A stretch of 8,574 bases of DNA from assembly GCA_002369495.1 (NCBI GenBank), contig DFFD01000229.1, positions 1 through 8,574 of the forward strand, written 5' to 3'. The stretch's first letter is position 1; each line of letters starts with the position of its first letter. Position numbers and translations under genes: made by a program. Positions 1 through 5,986 of this stretch are shown here, piece after piece. The DNA comes from Lachnospiraceae bacterium UBA3785 (GTDB lineage: Bacteria > Bacillota > Clostridia > Lachnospirales > Lachnospiraceae). The notes beneath the pieces are model-generated. The model was not told the DNA's origin, searched no databases, and saw only the letters and a program-made list of their open reading frames with translations.

Positions 1-796
1 CGATGTACATAAGAGCGTTGGAAGCGGTCTCTGTGAGCTGGCGGACAACACCGCTCTCACGGAACAGGTTGCCGAGCATCAGCATACCGACGAGCGGTGC
101 CGTGGTCGGGAGGATCATGCAGACGACGATCGTGATGACGATCGGGAACAGGATCTTCTCAAGCTTGGAGACGTTCCGGAGCTGACCCATCTTGATCTTT
201 CTCTCGGACTCTGTCGTGAAGAGCTTCATGACAGGCGGCTGGATGATCGGGACGAGCGACATGTAGGAGTAAGCCGCAACCGCGATCGGTCCGAGGAGAG
301 AAGTCTGGCCGAGCTTAGACGCAAGGAAAATAGAGGTCGGGCCGTCAGCGCCGCCGATGATGGAGATGGCAGCGGCCGATCTGCCGTTGAATCCGAGCGC
401 AATCGCCATGAAGTAGGCGATATAGATGCCGAACTGTGCCGCAGCGCCCATCAGGAAGGAGATCGGGTTCGCGATCAGGGGACCGAAGTCCGTCATTGCG
501 CCGACGCCCATGAAGATCAGGGACGGGAGAAGCGACCATTCGTCCATCACGTAGAAGTAGTAAAGAAGTCCGCCGATGCCGTTCGACGTCTCGGAAGGTG
601 CCGCGATAATATCCGGATAGATATTGACGAGCAGCATGCCGAAAGCAATCGGAACCAGAAGGAGCGGCTCATATTCTTTCGCAATTGCCAAATACAGAAA
701 CACCAGAGCAACCAGGATCATGATGTAGTTTCCTACGGTCAGATTCAGGAAGGCTGTCTGCTGAATCAGATTTGACAGTGTTCCTAATATATCCAT
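1..796 (-). CDS. oadB: Na+-translocating decarboxylase beta subunit (OadB/MmdB/GcdB family), 3' end cut by window edge
   Basis: This is the integral membrane subunit of a biotin-dependent decarboxylase. In this family it decarboxylates carboxybiotin and couples that to Na+ export. The frame is open from the ATG at 796 to the left edge and gives 265 residues of a protein usually about 370-430 long, so the C-terminal third is missing. Visible family signatures are GVGAMTDFGPLIANP (about residues 97-111) and GGADGPTSIF (148-157). The Asp of GADGP, residue 151 here, corresponds to the essential Na+-site aspartate (Asp203 in Klebsiella OadB). QPPVMK followed by a TTESERKIKM stretch (about 186-203) is also typical. 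Several hydrophobic segments fit membrane helices. An SD (CGGAGG) sits 8 nt before the ATG, and the start lies 19 nt after the biotin-carrier stop, so this is the fourth gene of the operon. The specific substrate cannot be read from this subunit. Confidence 0.95.
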   Translation of the reverse strand, partial: MDILGTLSNLIQQTAFLNLTVGNYIMILVALVFLYLAIAKEYEPLLLVPIAFGMLLVNIYPDIIAAPSETSNGIGGLLYYFYVMDEWSLLPSLIFMGVGAMTDFGPLIANPISFLMGAAAQFGIYIAYFMAIALGFNGRSAAAISIIGGADGPTSIFLASKLGQTSLLGPIAVAAYSYMSLVPIIQPPVMKLFTTESERKIKMGQLRNVSKLEKILFPIVITIVVCMILPTTAPLVGMLMLGNLFRESGVVRQLTETASNALMYI

Positions 797-815
797 TTAC
801 CGGCCTCCGTAAGTA

Positions 816-1193
816 TTAGTTCATGGTAGCGAGAAGGTCGCCGCTCTCGACTGCGTCGCCCGCAGCGACGTTGATGCCGGCAACCGTGCCGTCTTCCGGT
901 GCAACGACCGGGATCTCCATCTTCATGGATTCAAGGATGATGATGCTGTCGCCGGCCTTGACTGCCTGGCCGACATTGGCAACGATCTTGAAGACCTTGC
1001 CCGGAACCTGAGCGGTAACTTCGATGGAGCCTGCCGCTGCCGGAGCTGCCTTCGGAGCTGCTGCCGGAGCCGGAGCTGCTGCCGCCGGAGCCGGTGCCGG
1101 AGCTGCCGCTGCGACCGGAGCCGCACCCGCTGCTGTCTCCTCAACCGTGACGCTGTATGCTACGCCGTTGACTGTGATGGTATAATTTTTCAT
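816..1193 (-). CDS. biotin carboxyl carrier protein of the Na+-pumping decarboxylase (MmdC/GcdC-like)
   Basis: A 125-residue biotin carrier that shuttles carboxyl groups from the carboxyltransferase to the OadB-type membrane subunit. The short N-terminal part (MKNYTITVNG, residues 1-20) matches the start of many small decarboxylase biotin subunits. Residues 21-54 are an Ala/Pro-rich flexible linker. Residues 56-125 form a biotinyl/lipoyl domain, with VPGKVFKIVANVGQAVKAGD and then the biotinylation site ESMKME. Lys91 is the expected biotin attachment residue. ESMKM instead of the commoner EAMKM is a tolerated variant. The start is fixed by a strong SD, AAGGAGGA at 1203-1210. It sits between the OadG-like gene (46-nt gap containing a weak CCGC/GCGG hairpin at 1219-1233) and oadB (19-nt gap). 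An acetyl-CoA carboxylase AccB is possible by domain alone, but the neighbours argue strongly for the decarboxylase. Confidence 0.93.
   Translation of the reverse strand: MKNYTITVNGVAYSVTVEETAAGAAPVAAAAPAPAPAAAAPAPAAAPKAAPAAAGSIEVTAQVPGKVFKIVANVGQAVKAGDSIIILESMKMEIPVVAPEDGTVAGINVAAGDAVESGDLLATMN
1032..1133 (-). repeat. Ala/Pro-rich low-complexity coding repeat (biotin-carrier linker)
   Basis: This stretch encodes residues 21-54 of the biotin carrier. It consists of degenerate repeats of a GCCGGAGC-type unit on the plus strand, giving alternating Ala and Pro. Such linkers are the normal flexible tether of biotin domains. Very similar repeat units occur in the adjacent OadG-like gene at 1384-1443. 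Confidence 0.85.
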
Positions 1194-1239
1194 TTTGATT
1201 TTCCTCCTTAGTATAGAACCGCAAGTTTAGCGGAAGGCA

Positions 1240-2052
1240 TCAGCGCCGTTTATTTGTTTTGATTCTTCTGACAGAGCGGACAACAAATCCCTCGACAGGC
1301 TTGTCCTCTGCCGCCGCGATCGCAGCCGCGATGACAGCGATGAGGGCCGGGTCATTTTCTAAAGCTGCAGGGGCTTCCGCAGATGCTGCCGGAGCAGCTT
1401 TAACCGGAGCCGGTGCAGGGGCCGGAGCAGGTGCCGGAGCCGCCTTCTTTGTCGGCGGAAGCTGCGCCTGGTTCACGAACTTGAAGCAGTAGATGATAAG
1501 GGACAGCAGGATGAGAACCGCGAAGACGACGAGGAGGCCGATGATCGTGTTGCCGCCGGCAACCGCCATCTTCTGGCCGAATGTCTGCTGGGAGTCATCT
1601 TCATACTCTGCGATCGTGGTCTTGTACGGACGGGCGTTCACATCGTAGGTGATGGTGAGCGCCATCTGCCTGTTGTCCTCGCCGGTCATGATGATACGGC
1701 TCGTGTACTCATACCCTTCACGCATCGTCTCATCGACGACAGCCTCCACGCACTTGCCGTGAAGCTCCGTGAAATATTTCCAGCGGGCGTCGAGATCATT
1801 GTCAAACGTGTAGCTGATCAGCACCTGCTGCATGTCCCTGTAGTTTGCGAAATCCTCATAAGCTGCCTGTGTAAGCATCGAGCAGAACTGAAGCTCTGTG
1901 TACTCTCTGATGCTCTCGATATTCGCCTCGCGGATAGCTGCTACCGCTTCCGTCTCGATCTGAGAGGAGGTCTTCTCACAGCCGGTGAAGATAAGCGCAG
2001 ACATGACAAGGGCAATGATGCATAATGCCAGTCTTTTCATTTTCTTCATCAT
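1240..2052 (-). CDS. OadG-family decarboxylase subunit with an N-terminal lipoprotein signal and extra extracytoplasmic domain
   Basis: A 270-residue small subunit that, by family, anchors and assembles the decarboxylase at the membrane. Numbered from the ATG at 2052: a basic start and hydrophobic signal end in the lipobox-like LIFTGC with Cys25. A soluble region at about 26-165 that I do not recognise follows; it holds two further cysteines (Cys57, Cys101). One strong membrane helix spans about 170-190 (GLLVVFAVLILLSLIIYCFKF), then an Ala/Pro linker at about 203-225, and a C-terminus with DPALIAVIAAAIAAA and GFVVRSVRR. The last two parts are typical of OadG/MmdD proteins, which are usually only about 80-130 residues and lack the lipoprotein part. 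Predicted topology is lipidated N-terminus and domain outside, C-terminal tail inside. A TTG at 2067 extends the frame by 5 codons but has no SD. The ATG at 2052 or 2049 has one, and either start lies 11-14 nt after the carboxyltransferase stop, which suggests translational coupling. Confidence 0.85.
   Translation of the reverse strand: MMKKMKRLALCIIALVMSALIFTGCEKTSSQIETEAVAAIREANIESIREYTELQFCSMLTQAAYEDFANYRDMQQVLISYTFDNDLDARWKYFTELHGKCVEAVVDETMREGYEYTSRIIMTGEDNRQMALTITYDVNARPYKTTIAEYEDDSQQTFGQKMAVAGGNTIIGLLVVFAVLILLSLIIYCFKFVNQAQLPPTKKAAPAPAPAPAPAPVKAAPAASAEAPAALENDPALIAVIAAAIAAAEDKPVEGFVVRSVRRIKTNKRR
1384..1443 (-). repeat. Ala/Pro-rich low-complexity coding repeat (OadG-like linker)
   Basis: It encodes an (Ala-Pro)n run between the membrane helix and the C-terminal tail of the OadG-like subunit. 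Its units, such as gccggtgcaggggccggagc on the plus strand, resemble those in the biotin-carrier linker about 300 bp away. Confidence 0.85.
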
Positions 2053-2062
2053 ATCACCCTTT
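2053..2062 (-). promoter_or_regulatory. ribosome binding site choosing the ATG start of the OadG-like gene
   Basis: The minus strand reads AAAGGGTGAT directly before ATGATG. This matches part of the AAGGAGGTGAT consensus and favours the ATG at 2052 or 2049. The in-frame TTG at 2067 overlaps the upstream stop codon and has no SD in front of it. Confidence 0.7.
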
Positions 2063-2063
2063 C

Positions 2064-3446
2064 TCAAATCGTTCCGTGCTTCTTCAGCGGGCGGTTTTCC
2101 TTCTTGGTGTAGAGCATCTCGAAAGCGCCGATCACGTATTTTCTCGTGTCAGCCTCTTCGATCACGGTGTCCACATAGCCTCTCGCTGCCGCGGAAGCGA
2201 CATTGTTCTGAAGTTCGGCAAATTTCTTCGCCGCGGCTCTCTCGTCAGCGCCCTGCGCGACGATCTTTGCAGCCTGCTTCGCATCCATCGCACCGATGGA
2301 TGCGCCCGGCCATGCGTAGACGACGTCCGCGCCGAGAGCCTTGGAGCCCATCATGATGTAAGCGCCGCCAAAAGCCTTGCCGGTCACGAGGGTAACCTTC
2401 GGAACCGTCGCGTTCGTGTAGGCATAGATCATCTTCGAAGCCATGAACGGGAGCATCTTCTCGCAGTGCTCGCATCTGCCGTAGGCGGAAGCATTCGCGA
2501 TCATGAAGATCGGGATGTTGAAGGAATCGCAGAGGTTGATGAAGGAAGCGGCCTTCCTGGCTGCGCCTGCGCAGATGGAATCCTTCGCGCCGCGGTTTGC
2601 GACCGCACCGATCGTCTGGCCGTCGAGACGCATGAAGCCGGTCACCATGTTCGGCGCATGATCTTTCTTCGTCTCGAAGAAAATGCCGTTGTCCGCGATC
2701 TGCTCGAGGATCTTCGCGGCGTCATCGTTCAGCGTGGAGAGATTCGGGGTCGCGCGGTTCAGGTCGTCGGTGCAGGCGATGATCTCGCCGTCATCCTCGT
2801 TGTTCGCCGGAAGGAAGCCGACAAGCGTTCTGGCTGCCTGAAGGACTTCCTCCTCGGTGCCTGCGAAATCGACGTTGCCGGCCTTGGCCTGGAATGCGGC
2901 TGTCCGATTGTCGAGCACGTCAACATTGCTGCCTTCGATCGCGTCCGGGCTGTTCACGAAGAGCTTCGCCTTATCTGTCATGAGGACCAGATCGGAAAGA
3001 GCCGGGATAAAGGAGAGCGCTCCTCCGCAGTTTCCTGCGACGATCGCGATCTGCGGGATCACGCCGGAAGCGGCGCTCATGGCTGCGTAAATGCTGCCGA
3101 GCGCATCCAGAGCGTCCGTGGACTCCTCGAGTCTGACGCCATTCGAATCGAGAATGCCGATGACCGGGGAGCCGGTCTTCGCCGCCATGTCGTAGAGACG
3201 GACGATCTTCTTCGCGTGCATCTCGCCGATTGTTCCGCCGAGTACGGCGGCGTCCTGGCTGTAGACATAGACCGGGCTGCCGTCAATCGTTCCGAAACCG
3301 GTGATCACGCCGTCAGACGGCGCAGCGTTTTCGCTGAGGCAAAAATCCGTACTGCGCGCCTTCACGCCAGCCCCGATCGGAACGAAGCTGTTTGCGTCAA
3401 GCAAGGAAGATATCCTTATGCTCGCTGCATTATGTGTATCACTCAT
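2064..3446 (-). CDS. divergent carboxyltransferase (MmdA/PccB family), alpha subunit of a biotin-dependent decarboxylase
   Basis: A 460-residue carboxyltransferase of the crotonase-like two-domain fold, predicted to transfer a carboxyl group from its substrate to biotin on the carrier protein. Family signals include GVITGFGTIDG (46-56), GGTIGEMHAKKI (70-81), ASGVIPQIAIVAGNCGGA (126-143), SFIPALSDLVLM (145-156), FLPANNEDD (211-219), CDSFNIPI (306-313), GKAFGGAYIMMGSKALGADV (356-375) with the C-domain oxyanion glycines, YAWPGASIGAMDA (377-389), and the MmdA-like tail ENRPLKKHG. It departs from MmdA (about 510 residues). The N-terminal block of about 45 residues is absent, DSGGAR reads DSNGVR (100-105), and the near-invariant DVPGFLPGT loop reads NASAYGRCEHC (318-328). 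It is first in the operon, with SD GGAGGA at 3453-3458. Methylmalonyl-CoA is the default guess for substrate from gene order, but the changed loops leave this open. Confidence 0.88.
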   Translation of the reverse strand: MSDTHNAASIRISSLLDANSFVPIGAGVKARSTDFCLSENAAPSDGVITGFGTIDGSPVYVYSQDAAVLGGTIGEMHAKKIVRLYDMAAKTGSPVIGILDSNGVRLEESTDALDALGSIYAAMSAASGVIPQIAIVAGNCGGALSFIPALSDLVLMTDKAKLFVNSPDAIEGSNVDVLDNRTAAFQAKAGNVDFAGTEEEVLQAARTLVGFLPANNEDDGEIIACTDDLNRATPNLSTLNDDAAKILEQIADNGIFFETKKDHAPNMVTGFMRLDGQTIGAVANRGAKDSICAGAARKAASFINLCDSFNIPIFMIANASAYGRCEHCEKMLPFMASKMIYAYTNATVPKVTLVTGKAFGGAYIMMGSKALGADVVYAWPGASIGAMDAKQAAKIVAQGADERAAAKKFAELQNNVASAAARGYVDTVIEEADTRKYVIGAFEMLYTKKENRPLKKHGTI

Positions 3447-3489
3447 CTTTTGTCCTCCATAATAAAGAAAGTCTAAAATGTTCCATTCT

Positions 3490-3518
3490 ATAATAGCTCA
3501 AAACAATTGGTTTTTCAA
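3490..3518 (-). promoter_or_regulatory. sigma-A-type promoter of the decarboxylase operon
   Basis: On the minus strand, a -35 TTGAAA (3513-3518) and a -10 TATTAT (3490-3495) are separated by exactly 17 nt. Expected transcription start is about 3482-3484, giving a leader of roughly 37 nt with the carboxyltransferase SD at 3453-3458. An imperfectly spaced palindrome AAAAC-N5-GTTTT (3500-3514) lies in the spacer and touches the -35, so it could be an operator. The rest of the gap up to the scpB stop (3519-3585) shows no gene and no convincing intrinsic terminator. Confidence 0.8.
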
Positions 3519-3585
3519 CTGCTATCATATTCATAAAAGCTAAACATTTGTTCAGATTCGGCGGCAAAAACCTCATCATACGGTC

Positions 3586-4158
3586 TTAAACATCCACCGT
3601 AACGCCGGCTTCACTCTCCGCCTCCGCCTGAAAATCCGCCAGTCTCACCGGACTGATCTCCGGCAGGTCGTCCTTCGAGGAGACGTCGAACTGCCTTAAG
3701 AACTCTTCCGTCGTTCCGAAGAGGATCGGCCGTCCCGGCAGCGGCGCTCTCCCGAGCTCACGGACCAGCCCGTACTCGATGAGACGGTTTACCGCATGGT
3801 CCGAATTAACGCCGCGGATCCGCTCGATCTCCGGCTTCGTGACCGGCTGCTTGTAGGCCACCACCGAGAGCGTCTCCAGCAGCGCCTCCGTGAGGGTCGG
3901 CTTCTTAGGCTGCGTCTCCAGCCGGATCAGGATATCATAGAATTCACGGCTGGTCGTCATCTGGTAAGCGTCCTCAAGACGGATGACGCGGACACCCCTG
4001 TCCTCCTCCTCGCAGCGCCTCGCGAGCGCTTCCGCCCCGCGGCTGACCGCGTCTGCAGGCATCTCCAGGGCTTTCGCCATGTCGGCGATCCGGATTGCCC
4101 TGCCCGTGGTGAAGAGCATGGCTTCGATTGCTGCGATCAGTTTATTATCTTCCATCAT
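3586..4158 (-). CDS. scpB: segregation and condensation protein B
   Basis: ScpB (190 residues, normal family length) is the winged-helix dimer that binds the kleisin ScpA and helps the SMC complex organise and segregate the chromosome. Seen here are the N-terminal EAMLFTTGRAI (12-22), the core LLETLSVVAYKQPVTKPEIE (93-112), RGVNSD (115-120), the second winged helix with EYGLVRELGRAP (128-139), and the family signature PGRPILFGTTEEFLRQF (141-157) followed by DDLPEI. It overlaps scpA by 4 nt (ATGA), a classic coupled arrangement. An SD AAGGAG precedes two adjacent ATGs at 4158 and 4155. The second has the better 7-nt spacing, so the protein may be one residue shorter. It is the last gene of its group, and no clear terminator follows. 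Confidence 0.97.
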   Translation of the reverse strand: MMEDNKLIAAIEAMLFTTGRAIRIADMAKALEMPADAVSRGAEALARRCEEEDRGVRVIRLEDAYQMTTSREFYDILIRLETQPKKPTLTEALLETLSVVAYKQPVTKPEIERIRGVNSDHAVNRLIEYGLVRELGRAPLPGRPILFGTTEEFLRQFDVSSKDDLPEISPVRLADFQAEAESEAGVTVDV

Positions 4159-4949
4159 GACGCTCCTTCAAAGTCGCTTTCGATGTCCACGGAATCCATG
4201 TCCGCTCCCTCGACCGCCTGGATCAGGATATCTCCCGCGATCTCCTCCTGGCTGGCCTCGATGATCCCATATTTCATGAGCTCAAGCACCGCGAGGAAGG
4301 TCACGATCATGTTGATGCGGCCTCTTCTTTTCATGAGCAGATCGGAAAATGAAAACCTCCCGTGCTCCTTCGCGTAATCCGCCACAAAGACGAGGCGCTC
4401 CGAGAGCCTGACCTCCTCCTGCTTGATGGTCCCGAAGGAAGATCGGATCGGATCGACCCTGTCCGCCTGCCGCCGCACCACCGCATTGAATACCTCATGC
4501 AGCTTCTTTAAGGTGAGGTCACCGATGAGATCGGCGGGGTCGACGGCCGGCCGGAACTTTTTCACCTCCGGGGGTGTCGTGTCCGGTTTGTAGAAGCTCT
4601 TTTCAGCTTCTTTCATCCGGTCCTTCAGCTCATAGGACATGTACTTGTAAGTCTTGTACTCGATCAGCCGGGCGACCAGGTCAGCGCGCGGGTCGATCTC
4701 CTCCCCTTCCTCGTCCACCTCGGCGGGCAGCAGCATTTTGCATTTGATCGCAATGAGCTCAGCCGCCATCACCATGAACTCGGACATCACGGAGAGGTCC
4801 TCGCGGTCCATCTGCCGCACGTAATCGAGATACTGGTCGGTGATCGTGACGATCGGGATATCGAAGATATTCACTTTGTTCTTCTCGATCAGGCCGAGGA
4901 GCAGGTCCAGCGGCCCGTCATACACGGGAAGAGCGACGGTTAATTCCAT
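4155..4949 (-). CDS. scpA: segregation and condensation protein A (kleisin)
   Basis: ScpA (264 residues, usual size) is the kleisin that bridges the heads of the SMC dimer and recruits ScpB; it acts on the nucleoid. The N-terminal SMC-binding part carries the diagnostic YDGPLDLLLGLIEKNKVNIF (10-29), DIPI and ITDQYLDYV (36-44). MAAELIAIKCKMLLP (61-75) follows, then an acidic stretch (79-86). The central region is charged and likely extended. The C-terminal winged helix, about residues 198-245, includes FLAVLELMKYGII (218-230). An SD AAGGGG lies 5 nt before the ATG. The start is 16 nt after the metallophosphoesterase stop, so the two genes are probably co-transcribed. scpB follows with a 4-nt overlap. 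Nothing about the gene looks abnormal. Confidence 0.97.
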   Translation of the reverse strand: MELTVALPVYDGPLDLLLGLIEKNKVNIFDIPIVTITDQYLDYVRQMDREDLSVMSEFMVMAAELIAIKCKMLLPAEVDEEGEEIDPRADLVARLIEYKTYKYMSYELKDRMKEAEKSFYKPDTTPPEVKKFRPAVDPADLIGDLTLKKLHEVFNAVVRRQADRVDPIRSSFGTIKQEEVRLSERLVFVADYAKEHGRFSFSDLLMKRRGRINMIVTFLAVLELMKYGIIEASQEEIAGDILIQAVEGADMDSVDIESDFEGAS

Positions 4950-4965
4950 AAGATCCCCTTTTTAT

Positions 4966-5757
4966 TTAAGAAGGAAGCAGTTTTACAACGACAAGTTCGT
5001 GCGGGTCGAAAATCCTCACCGGGATCGCGTGATCGCCGAGACCTGCGGAGACGAACGCGTGCTTTTCATTTTTCTCGTAATGGCCCACGCCGTACTTCGG
5101 GAAGAAATACCCGTACGGCGAGAGCAGCGCCCTGCCGGAGAACGGCGAACGCACGAGTCCTCCGTGGTAATGTCCGGAAAAGATCATCTCTGCGCCCCAG
5201 TCGAAGTATGCGTCCGTAAACTCCGGATTGTGGGCGATGAGCATGTTAAGACGGTCGTCCGTGATCTCCCCCAGGTTTCGGACAAGGTTCGGAGGAGCGA
5301 TATGCGGCTTCCGGAATTTTTTGTACAGGCGCAGCGGAAGGTCCGCGCCGTAGATCCGCATGTCGGTGCCTTTCAGGGAGACGTCGGCGTGGGCGTTGTT
5401 CAAAATGACCGCGCCGCTCCTCTCCGCCCTGTCAATAAGGCTTCTGTAGGCCGTTTTCCCCTCTTTTTCAGCGGTTCTGAGGCGCCGCTCGTGGTTGCCG
5501 TTTGCAAGGAACGTCGGCGCGATCCCGGGCAGGGACTCCAGAAAATGAAGCCCCTCCTCATTTGAATGATCCGCATTCCCCATCACGATATCTCCGGCGC
5601 AGATGATAAGGTCCGGCAGCTCGCGCCGGATGTCGCAAAGAAGGCCGCGGTTGTGACCGCCCGTGTCCGCACTGTGAAGGTCGGCGGCCAGGACGATGGT
5701 CAGGGGGTCTCTTACCTTTTTGTTTTTTGCCGTGTATCTCGTGATCACATAGCTCAT
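4966..5757 (-). CDS. calcineurin-like metallophosphoesterase (soluble)
   Basis: A 263-residue binuclear metallophosphoesterase, substrate unknown. All family motifs are present in order: AADLHS with Asp26/His28, GDIV with Asp56, NGNHE with Asn88/His89, AHNP with His176, and SGHYHGG with His196/His198. These are the expected metal ligands and the catalytic histidine, so the enzyme looks active. No signal peptide or membrane helix is visible, unlike many YaeI/YkuE relatives that have one, so a cytoplasmic location is likely. The frame is open further upstream to 5952, but that extension runs antisense-free through rpsU in another frame. The ATG at 5757 is preferred because GAGGA lies 4 nt before it and the DLH motif then falls at the usual distance from the N-terminus. 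It is followed 16 nt later by scpA. A role linked to chromosome segregation is not implied by the sequence. Confidence 0.9.
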   Translation of the reverse strand: MSYVITRYTAKNKKVRDPLTIVLAADLHSADTGGHNRGLLCDIRRELPDLIICAGDIVMGNADHSNEEGLHFLESLPGIAPTFLANGNHERRLRTAEKEGKTAYRSLIDRAERSGAVILNNAHADVSLKGTDMRIYGADLPLRLYKKFRKPHIAPPNLVRNLGEITDDRLNMLIAHNPEFTDAYFDWGAEMIFSGHYHGGLVRSPFSGRALLSPYGYFFPKYGVGHYEKNEKHAFVSAGLGDHAIPVRIFDPHELVVVKLLPS

Positions 5758-5761
5758 AGCG

Positions 5762-5766
5762 TCCTC
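5762..5766 (-). promoter_or_regulatory. ribosome binding site of the metallophosphoesterase, abutting the rpsU terminator
   Basis: The minus strand reads GAGGA, 4 nt before the ATG at 5757. It begins immediately after the seven-U tract of the rpsU terminator. It fixes the start at 5757 rather than any upstream in-frame codon inside rpsU. Confidence 0.7.
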
Positions 5767-5802
5767 AAAAAAATGAGTCCGCCGCAAAAGAGCGGCGGAC
5801 TC
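5767..5802 (-). terminator. intrinsic terminator of rpsU
   Basis: On the minus strand a perfect 11-bp stem (GAGTCCGCCGC / GCGGCGGACTC, arms 5792-5802 and 5775-5785) with a 6-nt loop is followed by one A and seven Ts (5767-5773). It starts 7 nt after the rpsU stop codon. There is no T-tract on the plus strand side, so it acts in the rpsU direction only. Confidence 0.95.
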
Positions 5803-5809
5803 TCGGAAA

Positions 5810-5986
5810 TCAATTATATTTTCTCTTGCGGGCTGCTTCGGACTTCTTCTTGCGGCGAACAGACGGCTTCTCGTAATGCTCGCGCTTGCGGATCTCCTGC
5901 TGAATGCCAGCCTTCGCACAGCTGCGCTTGAATCTTCTGAGCGCGCTGTCAAGGGACTCGTTCTCCTTAACGATGATTCCTGCCAT
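5810..5986 (-). CDS. rpsU: 30S ribosomal protein S21
   Basis: A 58-residue small-subunit ribosomal protein that sits near the mRNA exit/anti-SD region of the 30S subunit. The sequence starts [20 protein letters not shown] and continues with [24 protein letters not shown] and a basic KRKYN end, a full-length match to the S21 family. The initiator ATG is at 5986 with a long SD match, GGAGGTGA at 5996-6003, though the 9 nt left between it and the ATG is at the long end. The gene has its own near-consensus promoter and a strong terminator, as fits a highly expressed ribosomal gene. Its downstream neighbour is a metallophosphoesterase, not the yqeY or dnaG/rpoD genes that often accompany rpsU. Confidence 0.97.
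   Translation of the reverse strand: MAGIIVKENESLDSALRRFKRSCAKAGIQQEIRKREHYEKPSVRRKKKSEAARKRKYN

Noticed and set aside
1219..1233. CCGC/GCGG hairpin before the biotin-carrier SD
   Set aside because: Only 4 bp with a 7-nt loop and no U-tract; too weak to call a regulatory structure.
2025..3476. Long plus-strand open frame of 483 codons
   Set aside because: It lies exactly antisense to the carboxyltransferase. Its product is Arg/Val/Asp-rich with no recognisable domain, and it is explained by GC-rich third positions of the real gene.
3489..3494. TATAAT on the plus strand as a divergent promoter
   Set aside because: It is the accidental reverse of the minus-strand -10 region. No plus-strand gene follows that could use it.
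3530..3585. Possible terminator after scpB (GGTTTTTGCC and AACAAATGTTT)
   Set aside because: Stems are only about 4 bp and no hairpin precedes the T-run, so the sequence does not support a terminator.
5758..5952. N-terminal extension of the metallophosphoesterase to 328 residues
   Set aside because: The extra 65 codons overlap rpsU and its terminator in another frame. The sequence is Arg/Ser-rich and non-family-like, and a good SD marks the ATG at 5757.
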